From the NCBI GenBank assembly GCA_900548305.1, contig URJZ01000001.1, forward strand, positions 186,001 to 250,000: a stretch of DNA of 64,000 bases, read 5' to 3'. A model generated the notes under the pieces. That model was not told the origin of the DNA, ran no database searches, and saw only the letters and a list, made by a program, of their open reading frames with translations. This document shows positions 51,181 to 58,499 of the stretch, in pieces. Source of the stretch: an uncultured Oscillospiraceae bacterium (GTDB taxonomy: Bacteria > Bacillota > Clostridia > Oscillospirales > Acutalibacteraceae). The position numbers and the translations under genes are program-made. Every line of letters begins with the position of its first letter. Position 1 is the stretch's first letter.

Positions 51181-52524
51181 ATGCCACCTATTCCCAAAAT
51201 TGGTATGCGTTTAATCAAAACCGCTATTGCAGTCTTTCTATGTTTTTTGGTAGATTTCTTCCGTGACGGAGGTACTCCTTTTTACTCAGCTATTGCTGCA
51301 ATTCTCTGCATGCAGCCTGAACTGGATAGCAGTTTAAAAGTAGGAAAAGAGAGAATTATTGCTACTGTTATTGGTGGTATTGTGGGTATAGCTATGCTTG
51401 CATTCGAGCGTTATGCTGTTCCCATTCAACCTATTTTGGTACGTTATTTGGTAATCAGTATTATGGTTATTGTCCTAATGTATATTACTGTTTTACTAAA
51501 AAAACCTAGCTGCGCCTATTTAACATGTGTGGTGTTTATGAGCATCGTCATTTCTCATGTTGCAGATGCCAATATCTATATTTTTGCATTCAACCGCATT
51601 CTTGATACGTTAATTGGTATTTTAATTGCCATTGTGATTAATGCTATTCATATTCCTCACCGCAAAAAACAAGGACTTTTGTTTGTGTGTGACTTAGACC
51701 ATAATTTGCTATCAAAAAACGGAGATATCAGCCAACACTCAAAAATTCATTTAAGCCGTTTATTAAAAGAAGGCGCCTGTATATCGTTTGTTACAGCTGA
51801 TACCCCCGCTTCCGTTCTTCCTCATATGGAACAAATGCCGTTTACCATGCCTCTGGTCATATTAAATGGTGTTGCCTTATACGATACCAAAACCCATACC
51901 TATGTTTCGCAGCATAACTTACCGCTTTCTACAGTACAACCCATTTATGAATTGTTAAAACAACATCAGATGAATTGCTTTATCCACGTTATTTCTAAAG
52001 ATAATCTGCATATTTACTACGGTGATTTTGGTCATGAAAAGGAAAAGCAATACTATGAGGAAACCAGAATGCAGCAGCAAAATGCCTACATTTACGCAGA
52101 ACATCTGTATGATATACAAAGTATTCCATGTTATTTAAAAATAATGGATACCAAAGAAAATCTTTTACAATTACAAAAAGAATTAAAATTGCTACCTCAA
52201 TATCAGAATCTTTCCTCTACTATTTTATCTTATCCCTCAGATGAATCATACGGATTTTTAGGAATCTATTGTAATCAGGCTTCTATTGGAAAAGCTGCTT
52301 TGGAGTTAAAAAAGAAAACCTTTTCTTCTACTCTCATTTCATTTATCGGAGCTTCTGATTGCGCCTCTTTATTGGATGTGAGCGATTTATCCTATGTATC
52401 TGACCAAGCGGATGCATCACTGCAATCAAAAGCAACCGGAATATTTTCTGTTTCGGATAAAAACGGATGCGTAAAAAAGATAGAACAATTATATTGGAAG
52501 CCTTTTTTTAATCTAAAAAAATAA
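51181..52524 (+). CDS. Fusion of an ArAE/FUSC membrane domain with a HAD-like domain
   Basis: A 447-residue two-domain protein. Residues ~10-160 form six or so membrane helices with aromatic-acid-exporter-like features (PFYSAIAAILCMQPELDSS, GKERIIATVIGGIVGIAML). From about residue 165 a cytoplasmic HAD-IIB/Cof-type domain begins: motif I FVCDLDHNLLS (usual DxDGTL), motif II FVTADTP (usual S/T), then a cap and a C-terminal IGASDCASLLDVSD (usual GDxxND). The acid pair of motif I is kept, motif IV is weakened. ATG 51181 follows GAGAGGAGG. A regulated exporter is one idea; untested. Confidence 0.82.
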   Translation: MPPIPKIGMRLIKTAIAVFLCFLVDFFRDGGTPFYSAIAAILCMQPELDSSLKVGKERIIATVIGGIVGIAMLAFERYAVPIQPILVRYLVISIMVIVLMYITVLLKKPSCAYLTCVVFMSIVISHVADANIYIFAFNRILDTLIGILIAIVINAIHIPHRKKQGLLFVCDLDHNLLSKNGDISQHSKIHLSRLLKEGACISFVTADTPASVLPHMEQMPFTMPLVILNGVALYDTKTHTYVSQHNLPLSTVQPIYELLKQHQMNCFIHVISKDNLHIYYGDFGHEKEKQYYEETRMQQQNAYIYAEHLYDIQSIPCYLKIMDTKENLLQLQKELKLLPQYQNLSSTILSYPSDESYGFLGIYCNQASIGKAALELKKKTFSSTLISFIGASDCASLLDVSDLSYVSDQADASLQSKATGIFSVSDKNGCVKKIEQLYWKPFFNLKK

Positions 52525-52554
52525 AAAATTTTATTTTTTCTAAGTAAAAACTTC

Positions 52555-52583
52555 TTGACATATCGCAGATAGTGAAGTATATT
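52555..52583 (+). promoter_or_regulatory. Promoter of the ferredoxin/NapH-like/ArsR operon
   Basis: -35 TTGACA (52555-52560), 17-base spacer, -10 TATATT (52578-52583). Confidence 0.75.
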
Positions 52584-52594
52584 AGTAATATCTT
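52575..52594. promoter_or_regulatory. ArsR-type operator over the -10 box
   Basis: A 20-base near-palindrome, AAG-n-ATATTA-n-TAATAT-n-TT, covers the -10 box. Its size and placement fit the ArsR-type repressor encoded last in the operon (53403-53705). Confidence 0.55.
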
Positions 52595-52620
52595 AATTAC
52601 TTTATTATCTGGAGGAGTTT

Positions 52621-52845
52621 ATGAAACTATCACCAAATATTGCTCATATTGGCAGCGAGTGCGTCGCTTGCGGATGCTGTGTCCTGGTTTGCCCCAAAGA
52701 TGCCATTCATATTGCTTTTGGTATTACCGCTCAGGTAGATAACGAAAAATGTGTCGGTTGCAAAAAATGTTCAAAAGAATGTCCTGCTGATGTAATTACA
52801 ATGGTGAAAAGGGGGATTTGCAGTGAAAGCAAAGAAGTGGTATGA
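52621..52845 (+). CDS. Small 2[4Fe-4S] ferredoxin
   Basis: A 74-residue ferredoxin with CVACGCCVLVCP and CVGCKKCSKECP motifs. It differs from the 2181 ferredoxin by a longer N-terminus and a C-terminal basic tail. ATG 52621 follows TGGAGG. It overlaps the next gene by 23 bases. It probably passes electrons to or from the membrane Fe-S protein next to it. Confidence 0.92.
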   Translation: MKLSPNIAHIGSECVACGCCVLVCPKDAIHIAFGITAQVDNEKCVGCKKCSKECPADVITMVKRGICSESKEVV

Positions 52846-53455
52846 TTATCTTTGGATTGCCGAATTACTTTATTTAGCGTTAGGTCTAACTAATATTTTA
52901 TTTGCATGGTTGGGTATGTTATTTTTCTCCATTCCTTTATTAATCGCCTTATTTGGAGGCGGAAAAGCGTACTGTAACCGTTATTGCGGAAGAGGCCAGC
53001 TAATAGGTATTCTGGGAAACAAACTGAAATTATCTCGAAATGTACCTCCACCTAAATTTTTGCGCAGCAAATGGTTTCGCTATGGATTTTTAACATTTTT
53101 TATGATTATGTTCTTTTTAATGTTATATAGTACTTATAAAGTATTTACCGGTGCACCGCTGCAGCAAACAGTAACTCTGTTGTGGGTATTTAAACTTCCA
53201 TGGCAGTGGGCAGAGGTTGGCATGGTAGCCCCATGGTTTGCTCAATTTGCATTTGGCTTTTTCGGAGTAATGCTTACATCTACCATACTGGAACTGATTA
53301 CCATGGTATTATTCCGCCCCAAATCATGGTGTGTATATTGCCCAATGGGAACCATGACACAAGGAATTTGCAAACTCAAACATGGAAAGGAACTAAAAGC
53401 ATATGGAAGAACAAGCCAAAACGATTGCGGAACTTCTGAAACTTCTGGCCAATGA
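52823..53455 (+). CDS. NapH/MauN-like membrane Fe-S protein
   Basis: A 210-residue membrane protein with four helices. Two Cys groups lie at its membrane faces: YCNRYCGRGQL after the second helix and WCVYCPMGTMTQGIC near the C-terminus, a pattern of NapH/NosR-related proteins that carry [4Fe-4S] clusters. The C-terminal ferredoxin domain of NapH is absent; the separate ferredoxin at 52621 may take its place. The start is GTG 52823 after GGGGG. It overlaps the upstream gene by 23 bases and the ArsR gene by 53 bases. The redox partner is unknown. Confidence 0.85.
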   Translation: MKAKKWYDYLWIAELLYLALGLTNILFAWLGMLFFSIPLLIALFGGGKAYCNRYCGRGQLIGILGNKLKLSRNVPPPKFLRSKWFRYGFLTFFMIMFFLMLYSTYKVFTGAPLQQTVTLLWVFKLPWQWAEVGMVAPWFAQFAFGFFGVMLTSTILELITMVLFRPKSWCVYCPMGTMTQGICKLKHGKELKAYGRTSQNDCGTSETSGQ

Positions 53456-53705
53456 ACACCGTCTTTTAATCTTATGTGCATTGATTAAAGGAGAATTAAC
53501 CGTAGGGGACATTCATAAATATGTACCAAATATTACGGCATCTGCACTTTCCCAACATTTAAACCAGCTAAAAACAGCCGGAATTCTCTCTTCCGAAAAG
53601 CAAGGAATGAATGTTATCTACCAAATACAGGATGAACGAGTGATTGCTCTCATGGGTGTTATGAAAGAATTGTATTGTAACGAACCGACAACCTCGCATA
53701 GCTAA
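53403..53705 (+). CDS. ArsR-family winged-helix regulator
   Basis: A 100-residue ArsR/SmtB-type repressor (ELLKLLANEHRLLILCALIK, recognition helix SALSQHLNQLKTAGILSSEK, wing GMNVIYQI). The typical Cys metal site (CVC) of arsenic or cadmium sensors is not visible; Cys residues occur at 28 and 93 only. ATG 53403 follows GGAAAGGAA, inside the end of the preceding gene. With the operator-like palindrome at 52575-52594, it probably represses its own operon. The signal may be redox-linked. Confidence 0.88.
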   Translation: MEEQAKTIAELLKLLANEHRLLILCALIKGELTVGDIHKYVPNITASALSQHLNQLKTAGILSSEKQGMNVIYQIQDERVIALMGVMKELYCNEPTTSHS

Positions 53706-53831
53706 ATAGATTCGTAATATAAATAGAATCAATACCATGACAACTTATGGTAATCAATAAACGCTCTCACTTTATCTTTTAACTATAAAAATAAGCACCC
53801 TATAGAATATCCCCATAGACAACGGATACGT

Positions 53832-53864
53832 AAAAAGCTGTGTAATAAATTACACAGCTTTTTT
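53832..53864 (+). terminator. Terminator after the ArsR operon
   Basis: AAAAAGCTGTGTAAT and ATTACACAGCTTTTT around AA. Confidence 0.9.
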
Positions 53865-53957
53865 CATTTAAAAATGATATCTACTACGAAATAAGTTTCA
53901 ATAGCTTCTTCTCTATTTTCAAGCCCCAAAATGAGCTAATACACAATGTGAGTAAAT

Positions 53958-54650
53958 CTATTTACAAAAACGATAACCCACTCCCCATATTGTTTCAATG
54001 TAGCGCGGATTACTTGGATCAGGCTCAATTTTTTCTCGTATACGGTTAATATGTACGGTAACTGTGGAAGTCTCTCCCATGGGTTCCATACCCCAAATAC
54101 GGTCAAACAATGTTTCTTTACTGAAAACTACGTCCGGATTTTCAATCAAGAATGCCAATAAATCAAATTCTTTATTTGCCAAAATAATCTCTTTTTGATC
54201 TCTTATCACACGTCTTGAATCCATATGAACCTCTAAATCTCCCACTGTAAATACCGGTCCATGATTAGATACCCCTGAAGTGGTAAGACGCTCGTACCGA
54301 TTCATATGCGCTTTTACCCTTGCAACTAGCTCGGAAGGGCTAAAGGGTTTACTAATATAATCATCGGCTCCTAAACCTAATCCACGAATTTTATCAACGT
54401 CCTCCCTACGGGCTGAAACCAATAGAATTGGAACATTTTTTTGTTCTCGCACTGCACGGCAAATGGAAAAACCATCCATTCCCGGCAGCATAACATCTAA
54501 TAAAATTAAATCATAGTCCTGATGCAATGCTTTTTGAAGTCCTAGTTCTCCATTCATCACAATCTCAGATGTAATTCCATTGGCTTCCAGATAATCTCTT
54601 TCTAATTCTGCAATGCTGATGTCATCTTCAATAATCAGAATATGCTTCAT
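53958..54650 (-). CDS. OmpR-family response regulator
   Basis: A 230-residue response regulator. The receiver domain (1-120) has the acidic pocket IEDD, phospho-acceptor Asp in LLLDVMLPGMDG and the Lys in YISKPFSP. The C-terminal winged helix (about 135-230) has VFSKETLFDRIWG and TVTVHINRIREKIEP, and ends GVGYRFCK. ATG 54650 follows AGGGGG and overlaps the kinase stop as ATGA. Regulated genes unknown. Confidence 0.94.
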   Translation of the reverse strand: MKHILIIEDDISIAELERDYLEANGITSEIVMNGELGLQKALHQDYDLILLDVMLPGMDGFSICRAVREQKNVPILLVSARREDVDKIRGLGLGADDYISKPFSPSELVARVKAHMNRYERLTTSGVSNHGPVFTVGDLEVHMDSRRVIRDQKEIILANKEFDLLAFLIENPDVVFSKETLFDRIWGMEPMGETSTVTVHINRIREKIEPDPSNPRYIETIWGVGYRFCK

Positions 54651-56170
54651 GTTTTATCCCCCTTATCTGCCTTGGGCAATTCAAGATATATTTCCATTCC
54701 TTCATTGATTGCACTTTTTGCCCAAATACTGCCGCCCATATTTTCTATAATCTGTTTTGCAATGGACAAACCAAGTCCACTGCCTTTGGCTGCATTGGTT
54801 CGAGCAGGATCAGTATGGTAAAAACTATCAAATAATTTTTCACATTCATTTGAACTGACACCTATCCCATTATCTTTTACAATAATTTGTACCGTCTCGT
54901 GTTGTTCCTGAATCATAACTTTTAATCTGCCTAGTCCAACCCGTTTATACTTCACACTGTTATCTACCAAATTAGATACTACCCTGCCAAATTGTAATCG
55001 GTCCATACGAACATCACACGGAGAGTTGGCGTGTATCTCCAACGATAATTTCATATCTTTTTCTAGCAATCTGGGTTTTGTTTCTTCTATATAATCCGTA
55101 AAGTAATCTACAAGCGACACAAATTCCCAATGAAAAGGCACTTTTCCCAAATCAAGCTTAGAAAACAAAAATAAACTGTCTACAAGACGCTCCATATCAC
55201 ATGCGGTGTGATAAATGGTCTTTAAATAATGCTCCTGTTTTTCAGGCGTGTTTGCAATACCGTCTAATAATCCACTGACATATCCCTTAAGTGAAGTCAG
55301 CGGTGTTGACAAATCGTGAGAAATACCTGCAATTAATTCTTTTCTACCTTGTTCATATGCTTGTTGAGCTTGGACCGATTCTTGCAGTCTGCGGCGCATT
55401 TGGTCAAAATCCTGGCATGCCAATCCCAGTTCGTCTTGTGCATAGATGGTAATTTCACCGTTCAAATCACCATTTTGAATTCGGTTAGAGGCTCTTCGTA
55501 ATTCATTGAGTGGTACTAAAATGGTTTTAGAAAGTTTGTTGGAAATGAGAACACCTATAATAACGATAATGACAACTGCCAATATACAAGTAACAGCAAA
55601 TATAATTTTTATCATTGTTTTCACCCAACGTACTTGCTGATAGCTGTTAACCGGAAAGTCCACATGATTACCCACAATCAATATTTCCATAGTTTCCCCC
55701 AACGGATTTTGCTGAGAAAGATGGTATACAAAGCCCTGATTCGTCCAATAAAAAATAGGAGAAATTCTCTCTTGGTTTCCTATTATACTTTGTGCCTGAA
55801 ACCACATCTCATCAATAGATTTCGAGCCAACCTGACAGTATATGGTGTCTCCACGGTATATCACTGCATTTGCTCCCATTTCCTGCAAACTTTCACAAGC
55901 ATCTTGTACCTCATCATTTTGAAGCAAGGATTCAGGGTTTGTATGTGCCACTTGTTCCGTTAAAGAATCTACCGTTAACTGCAGCACATAACCCGAAACA
56001 GATGCGTTATCATCTCCGGGCAAAACTGTTGGCTTATGAGAACCTGTTGCCAGCAAAAAAGAGAACAAAATCCCCAAAATAATCACCATAACAATCAGCA
56101 CAGGAATTCCTATCATTAGAAAATGAGAAAGTAATAGCTTTTTCTTTATCGACCAATCGTGGATATGCAT
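54647..56170 (-). CDS. Sensor histidine kinase
   Basis: A 507-residue membrane kinase. Two helices (about 12-45 and 180-205) enclose a ~135-residue extracytoplasmic sensor domain, followed by HAMP (ILVPLNELRRASNRIQNGDL), HisKA with the phospho-His in IAGISHDLSTPLTSLKGY, and HATPase with DNSVKYKRVG, KDNGIGVSS and GSGLGLSIAKQIIENMGG. ATG 56170 follows AAAGGAG. A 4-base overlap couples it to the response regulator. The gene order behind the LCP ligase suggests a wall-stress role, inferred only. Confidence 0.93.
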   Translation of the reverse strand: MHIHDWSIKKKLLLSHFLMIGIPVLIVMVIILGILFSFLLATGSHKPTVLPGDDNASVSGYVLQLTVDSLTEQVAHTNPESLLQNDEVQDACESLQEMGANAVIYRGDTIYCQVGSKSIDEMWFQAQSIIGNQERISPIFYWTNQGFVYHLSQQNPLGETMEILIVGNHVDFPVNSYQQVRWVKTMIKIIFAVTCILAVVIIVIIGVLISNKLSKTILVPLNELRRASNRIQNGDLNGEITIYAQDELGLACQDFDQMRRRLQESVQAQQAYEQGRKELIAGISHDLSTPLTSLKGYVSGLLDGIANTPEKQEHYLKTIYHTACDMERLVDSLFLFSKLDLGKVPFHWEFVSLVDYFTDYIEETKPRLLEKDMKLSLEIHANSPCDVRMDRLQFGRVVSNLVDNSVKYKRVGLGRLKVMIQEQHETVQIIVKDNGIGVSSNECEKLFDSFYHTDPARTNAAKGSGLGLSIAKQIIENMGGSIWAKSAINEGMEIYLELPKADKGDKT

Positions 56171-56198
56171 CGGTATCTCCTTTCGGTTATCCGTCACA

Positions 56199-56235
56199 AA
56201 AAAAGGGTTATGCTATTTGCTGCATAACCCTTTTG
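56199..56235 (-). terminator. Terminator between the LCP gene and the kinase gene
   Basis: AAAAGGGTTATGC and GCATAACCCTTTT around TATTTGCT. The kinase start is only 30 bases beyond, so the two-component pair has little room for its own promoter and may rely on read-through. Confidence 0.8.
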
Positions 56236-56254
56236 GTCTATTGCAGACCATAAT

Positions 56255-57436
56255 TTATTGTGCCATTTTTGGAGTATCATCTTCATAAATAAACTGAACC
56301 AATGCATCACTGTTTGCTTCCAAATCAGGACGCAATACAGAAGCCTCCGTACCGCCAATCATAACCATAGCATTAGAGTATGCCCCGTCTTCAGGTAAAC
56401 GGAGTTGCTCAATGGGATAGTTGAGGTATGTTAACGCATTTGATGCCAAATTAAGTACTTCTGTCTTACTTAAATTGGTCGTAATCATAGGCAATACAGT
56501 AGACAATACATGATTAATTGTTCCAATATCGGCAGATTTGAGCTGATCAATTGCTGCTGACATTACCTCACGCTGACGTGCTGTACGTTCAAAATCATCG
56601 CCTATTTTACGTATTCTCGCATAAGAACGGGCTAAATTTCCATTTAATAATTGATAACCTCCAACAATATCTGTACGGAAAGAATATTCATTGATGTATG
56701 CAGCCTCAGCGTCGGATACATCAATATAAACGCCACCAACACTATCAATAATCGTTTCGAAGGCGTCGTAATCAATGATAACATAACGGTCAATATCTAC
56801 ACCAAAGTTGTTCTCAATGGTTTTTACCGTTAAAGGTGCTCCACCATAAGAAAACGCCGTGTTAAGACGGTTAGAACCAACTCCCGGAATTTGAACAAAC
56901 ATATCTCTCATAAAAGAGGTCATTTTAATCTTTTTATGACGGGTATCTATAGACAGCATAATCATACTGTCAGAACGGCCGACATCGCCTTCCTGATAAT
57001 CATCTAAACTTAGGATTAAAATATTTAGAATAGCATCGTCATGATATAATCCGTTTACAAACATAGGGTCAGGCAAGCTTGTGGTTTCACCTACTTCACT
57101 AACTGCCATACTAGGGATTACCTCGGACTCCGTATTCTCAACAAAGTTTAATTTATTCAGCATTCCGTCTACATAAAAGCATCCGGCACCTGCCACAATT
57201 AAAATAACGCTGAGTATTGCCACTATAATATTTACAGCAATTCTACCTTTGGTCAGCCTTCTTTTTTTAGGCTGTTGAGAAGGCGCTTGGTAAGATTGTT
57301 TTAAATCTTCCAAACTTGTATCGTCTTGTTGCTGTTTATTTGGTGTTTTGCTATACAATTCATGTTGTTCCAAATTCGGAATCTTTTTTGTATCGTTTAT
57401 ATTATCTTTATCAAAATCTTGATGATTGTTATCCAA
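56255..57436 (-). CDS. LCP (LytR-CpsA-Psr) family wall-polymer ligase
   Basis: A 393-residue membrane protein. The N-terminal ~65 residues are cytoplasmic and polar, one helix follows (IAVNIIVAILSVILIVAGAG), and the extracellular LCP domain has the pyrophosphate-binding Arg and Asp in LILSLDDYQEGDVGRSDSMIM, MRDMFVQIPGVGSNRLNTAF and YARIRKIGDDFERTARQREV. LCP enzymes transfer anionic polymers from lipid carriers to peptidoglycan. The start is TTG 57436 after GAGGG. The two-component genes lie downstream on the same strand. Confidence 0.92.
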   Translation of the reverse strand: MDNNHQDFDKDNINDTKKIPNLEQHELYSKTPNKQQQDDTSLEDLKQSYQAPSQQPKKRRLTKGRIAVNIIVAILSVILIVAGAGCFYVDGMLNKLNFVENTESEVIPSMAVSEVGETTSLPDPMFVNGLYHDDAILNILILSLDDYQEGDVGRSDSMIMLSIDTRHKKIKMTSFMRDMFVQIPGVGSNRLNTAFSYGGAPLTVKTIENNFGVDIDRYVIIDYDAFETIIDSVGGVYIDVSDAEAAYINEYSFRTDIVGGYQLLNGNLARSYARIRKIGDDFERTARQREVMSAAIDQLKSADIGTINHVLSTVLPMITTNLSKTEVLNLASNALTYLNYPIEQLRLPEDGAYSNAMVMIGGTEASVLRPDLEANSDALVQFIYEDDTPKMAQ

Positions 57437-57570
57437 ATTTATCCCTCTGTTTTTCTTATTCTTACGTAAATTCCACTAATTTTTAAGTATACAAGATATA
57501 TTACTTTATAATATTCTAAAAAAGAAAATATATTAGTTTTGTCCAAAAAATTACATTATTTTTGCAAGCA

Positions 57571-58152
57571 TCATTCCTGCTCATCTAATGTTAATTCGTA
57601 AGAAGGCAAAAATTCTTTGACAAAGCAGTCTACTTCCGGAATTTTCATAGTACCTATGGATTCTCGAATGGTTTGCTCTGCTTTGGCAAATTCAGCATTT
57701 CCCATTTTTCGTTCCTCCACACATTTAATAAGTGCAGAAAGTTTATCTGCTGCTTTGACAAATATTAATAGTTGTTTATCTTCTTCCTGCTCTTGAAATA
57801 ATAAAGGAGTGTAGTCTGGCTTTAGGTCCTGCGGCAACATAGAGAGTAATTTTTCCTGAGCAACCGTTTCCACTTCTTGATAAGCTTTATAAATAGAAGG
57901 GTTATAATATTTTACAGGCGTAGGCAAATCTCCTGTAATAATTTCAGGAGCATCATGAAAAATTGCCAGTGTTGCTGCACGTTCCGGATTTACATTGCCT
58001 TGAAATCTACGATTATGAATAATTGCCAGTGCATGTGCCAAAATAGCCACCTCTAAACTATGTTCACAAATAGATTCCTGTTGTGTATTTCTCATTAATC
58101 CCCATCGATTTATATATTTCATGCGGGATAGCATGGCATAAAAATGTGACAT
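57571..58152 (-). CDS. HD-domain phosphohydrolase, YfbR (5'-deoxynucleotidase)-like
   Basis: A 193-residue HD-superfamily protein. It has the His of the first motif in CEHSLEVAILAHAL, the HD pair in LAIFHDAPEIITGDLPTPVK, and a later KAADKLSALIKCVEE with the last Asp. The sequence follows the E. coli YfbR pattern, an enzyme that removes phosphate from deoxynucleoside monophosphates. ATG 58152 follows GGGGGC. Single gene; the promoter repeat at 58262-58469 points away from it. Confidence 0.88.
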   Translation of the reverse strand: MSHFYAMLSRMKYINRWGLMRNTQQESICEHSLEVAILAHALAIIHNRRFQGNVNPERAATLAIFHDAPEIITGDLPTPVKYYNPSIYKAYQEVETVAQEKLLSMLPQDLKPDYTPLLFQEQEEDKQLLIFVKAADKLSALIKCVEERKMGNAEFAKAEQTIRESIGTMKIPEVDCFVKEFLPSYELTLDEQE

Positions 58153-58261
58153 CTTAAGCCCCCATACAGATTTTTCTTTATTATACCAAGTTTATTTCAT
58201 TGGAACAATGATTTTTGAATTGCAATCCTCCAATATTCGCTGAGTTTAGACATCAAAAATA

Positions 58262-58469
58262 TGCTATAACAACCTCATAACAGCAGTAAATTTAAAATTT
58301 TAGCTGTTATGAGAATATTGTAACTCTTATTCGTTAAAAATTGTCTCATAATTTCTTTTGGCTATAACAACCTTGCAATCGTTGCAAAATCATAGATTTT
58401 GACTACTGGTAAGAACATTGTAAAGTCTATGGCGTAGAAATTGCTTCACAATTTCTTTTATGCTATAAT
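58262..58469 (+). repeat. Tandem promoter-bearing repeat, two more copies
   Basis: Two units (about 58262-58368 and 58362-58469) start with CTATAACAACCT and end in ATTTCTTTTRGCTATAAY or TATGCTATAAT. The first holds an exact 11-bp stem (CTCATAACAGC/GCTGTTATGAG), the second the CAAAATC-ATA-GATTTTG stem also found at 8255-8288. Outer ACAA/TTGT pairing is kept in both. The last unit ends in the promoter of the YfhO-like gene. Confidence 0.7.
58441..58469 (+). promoter_or_regulatory. Extended -10 promoter of the YfhO-like gene
   Basis: -35 TTGCTT (58441-58446), 17-base spacer, TGC and -10 TATAAT (58464-58469); 31 bases before the ATG at 58500. Confidence 0.8.
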
Positions 58470-58499
58470 AAAAAACCGACAAAGAAAAGGAGGTTTCTC

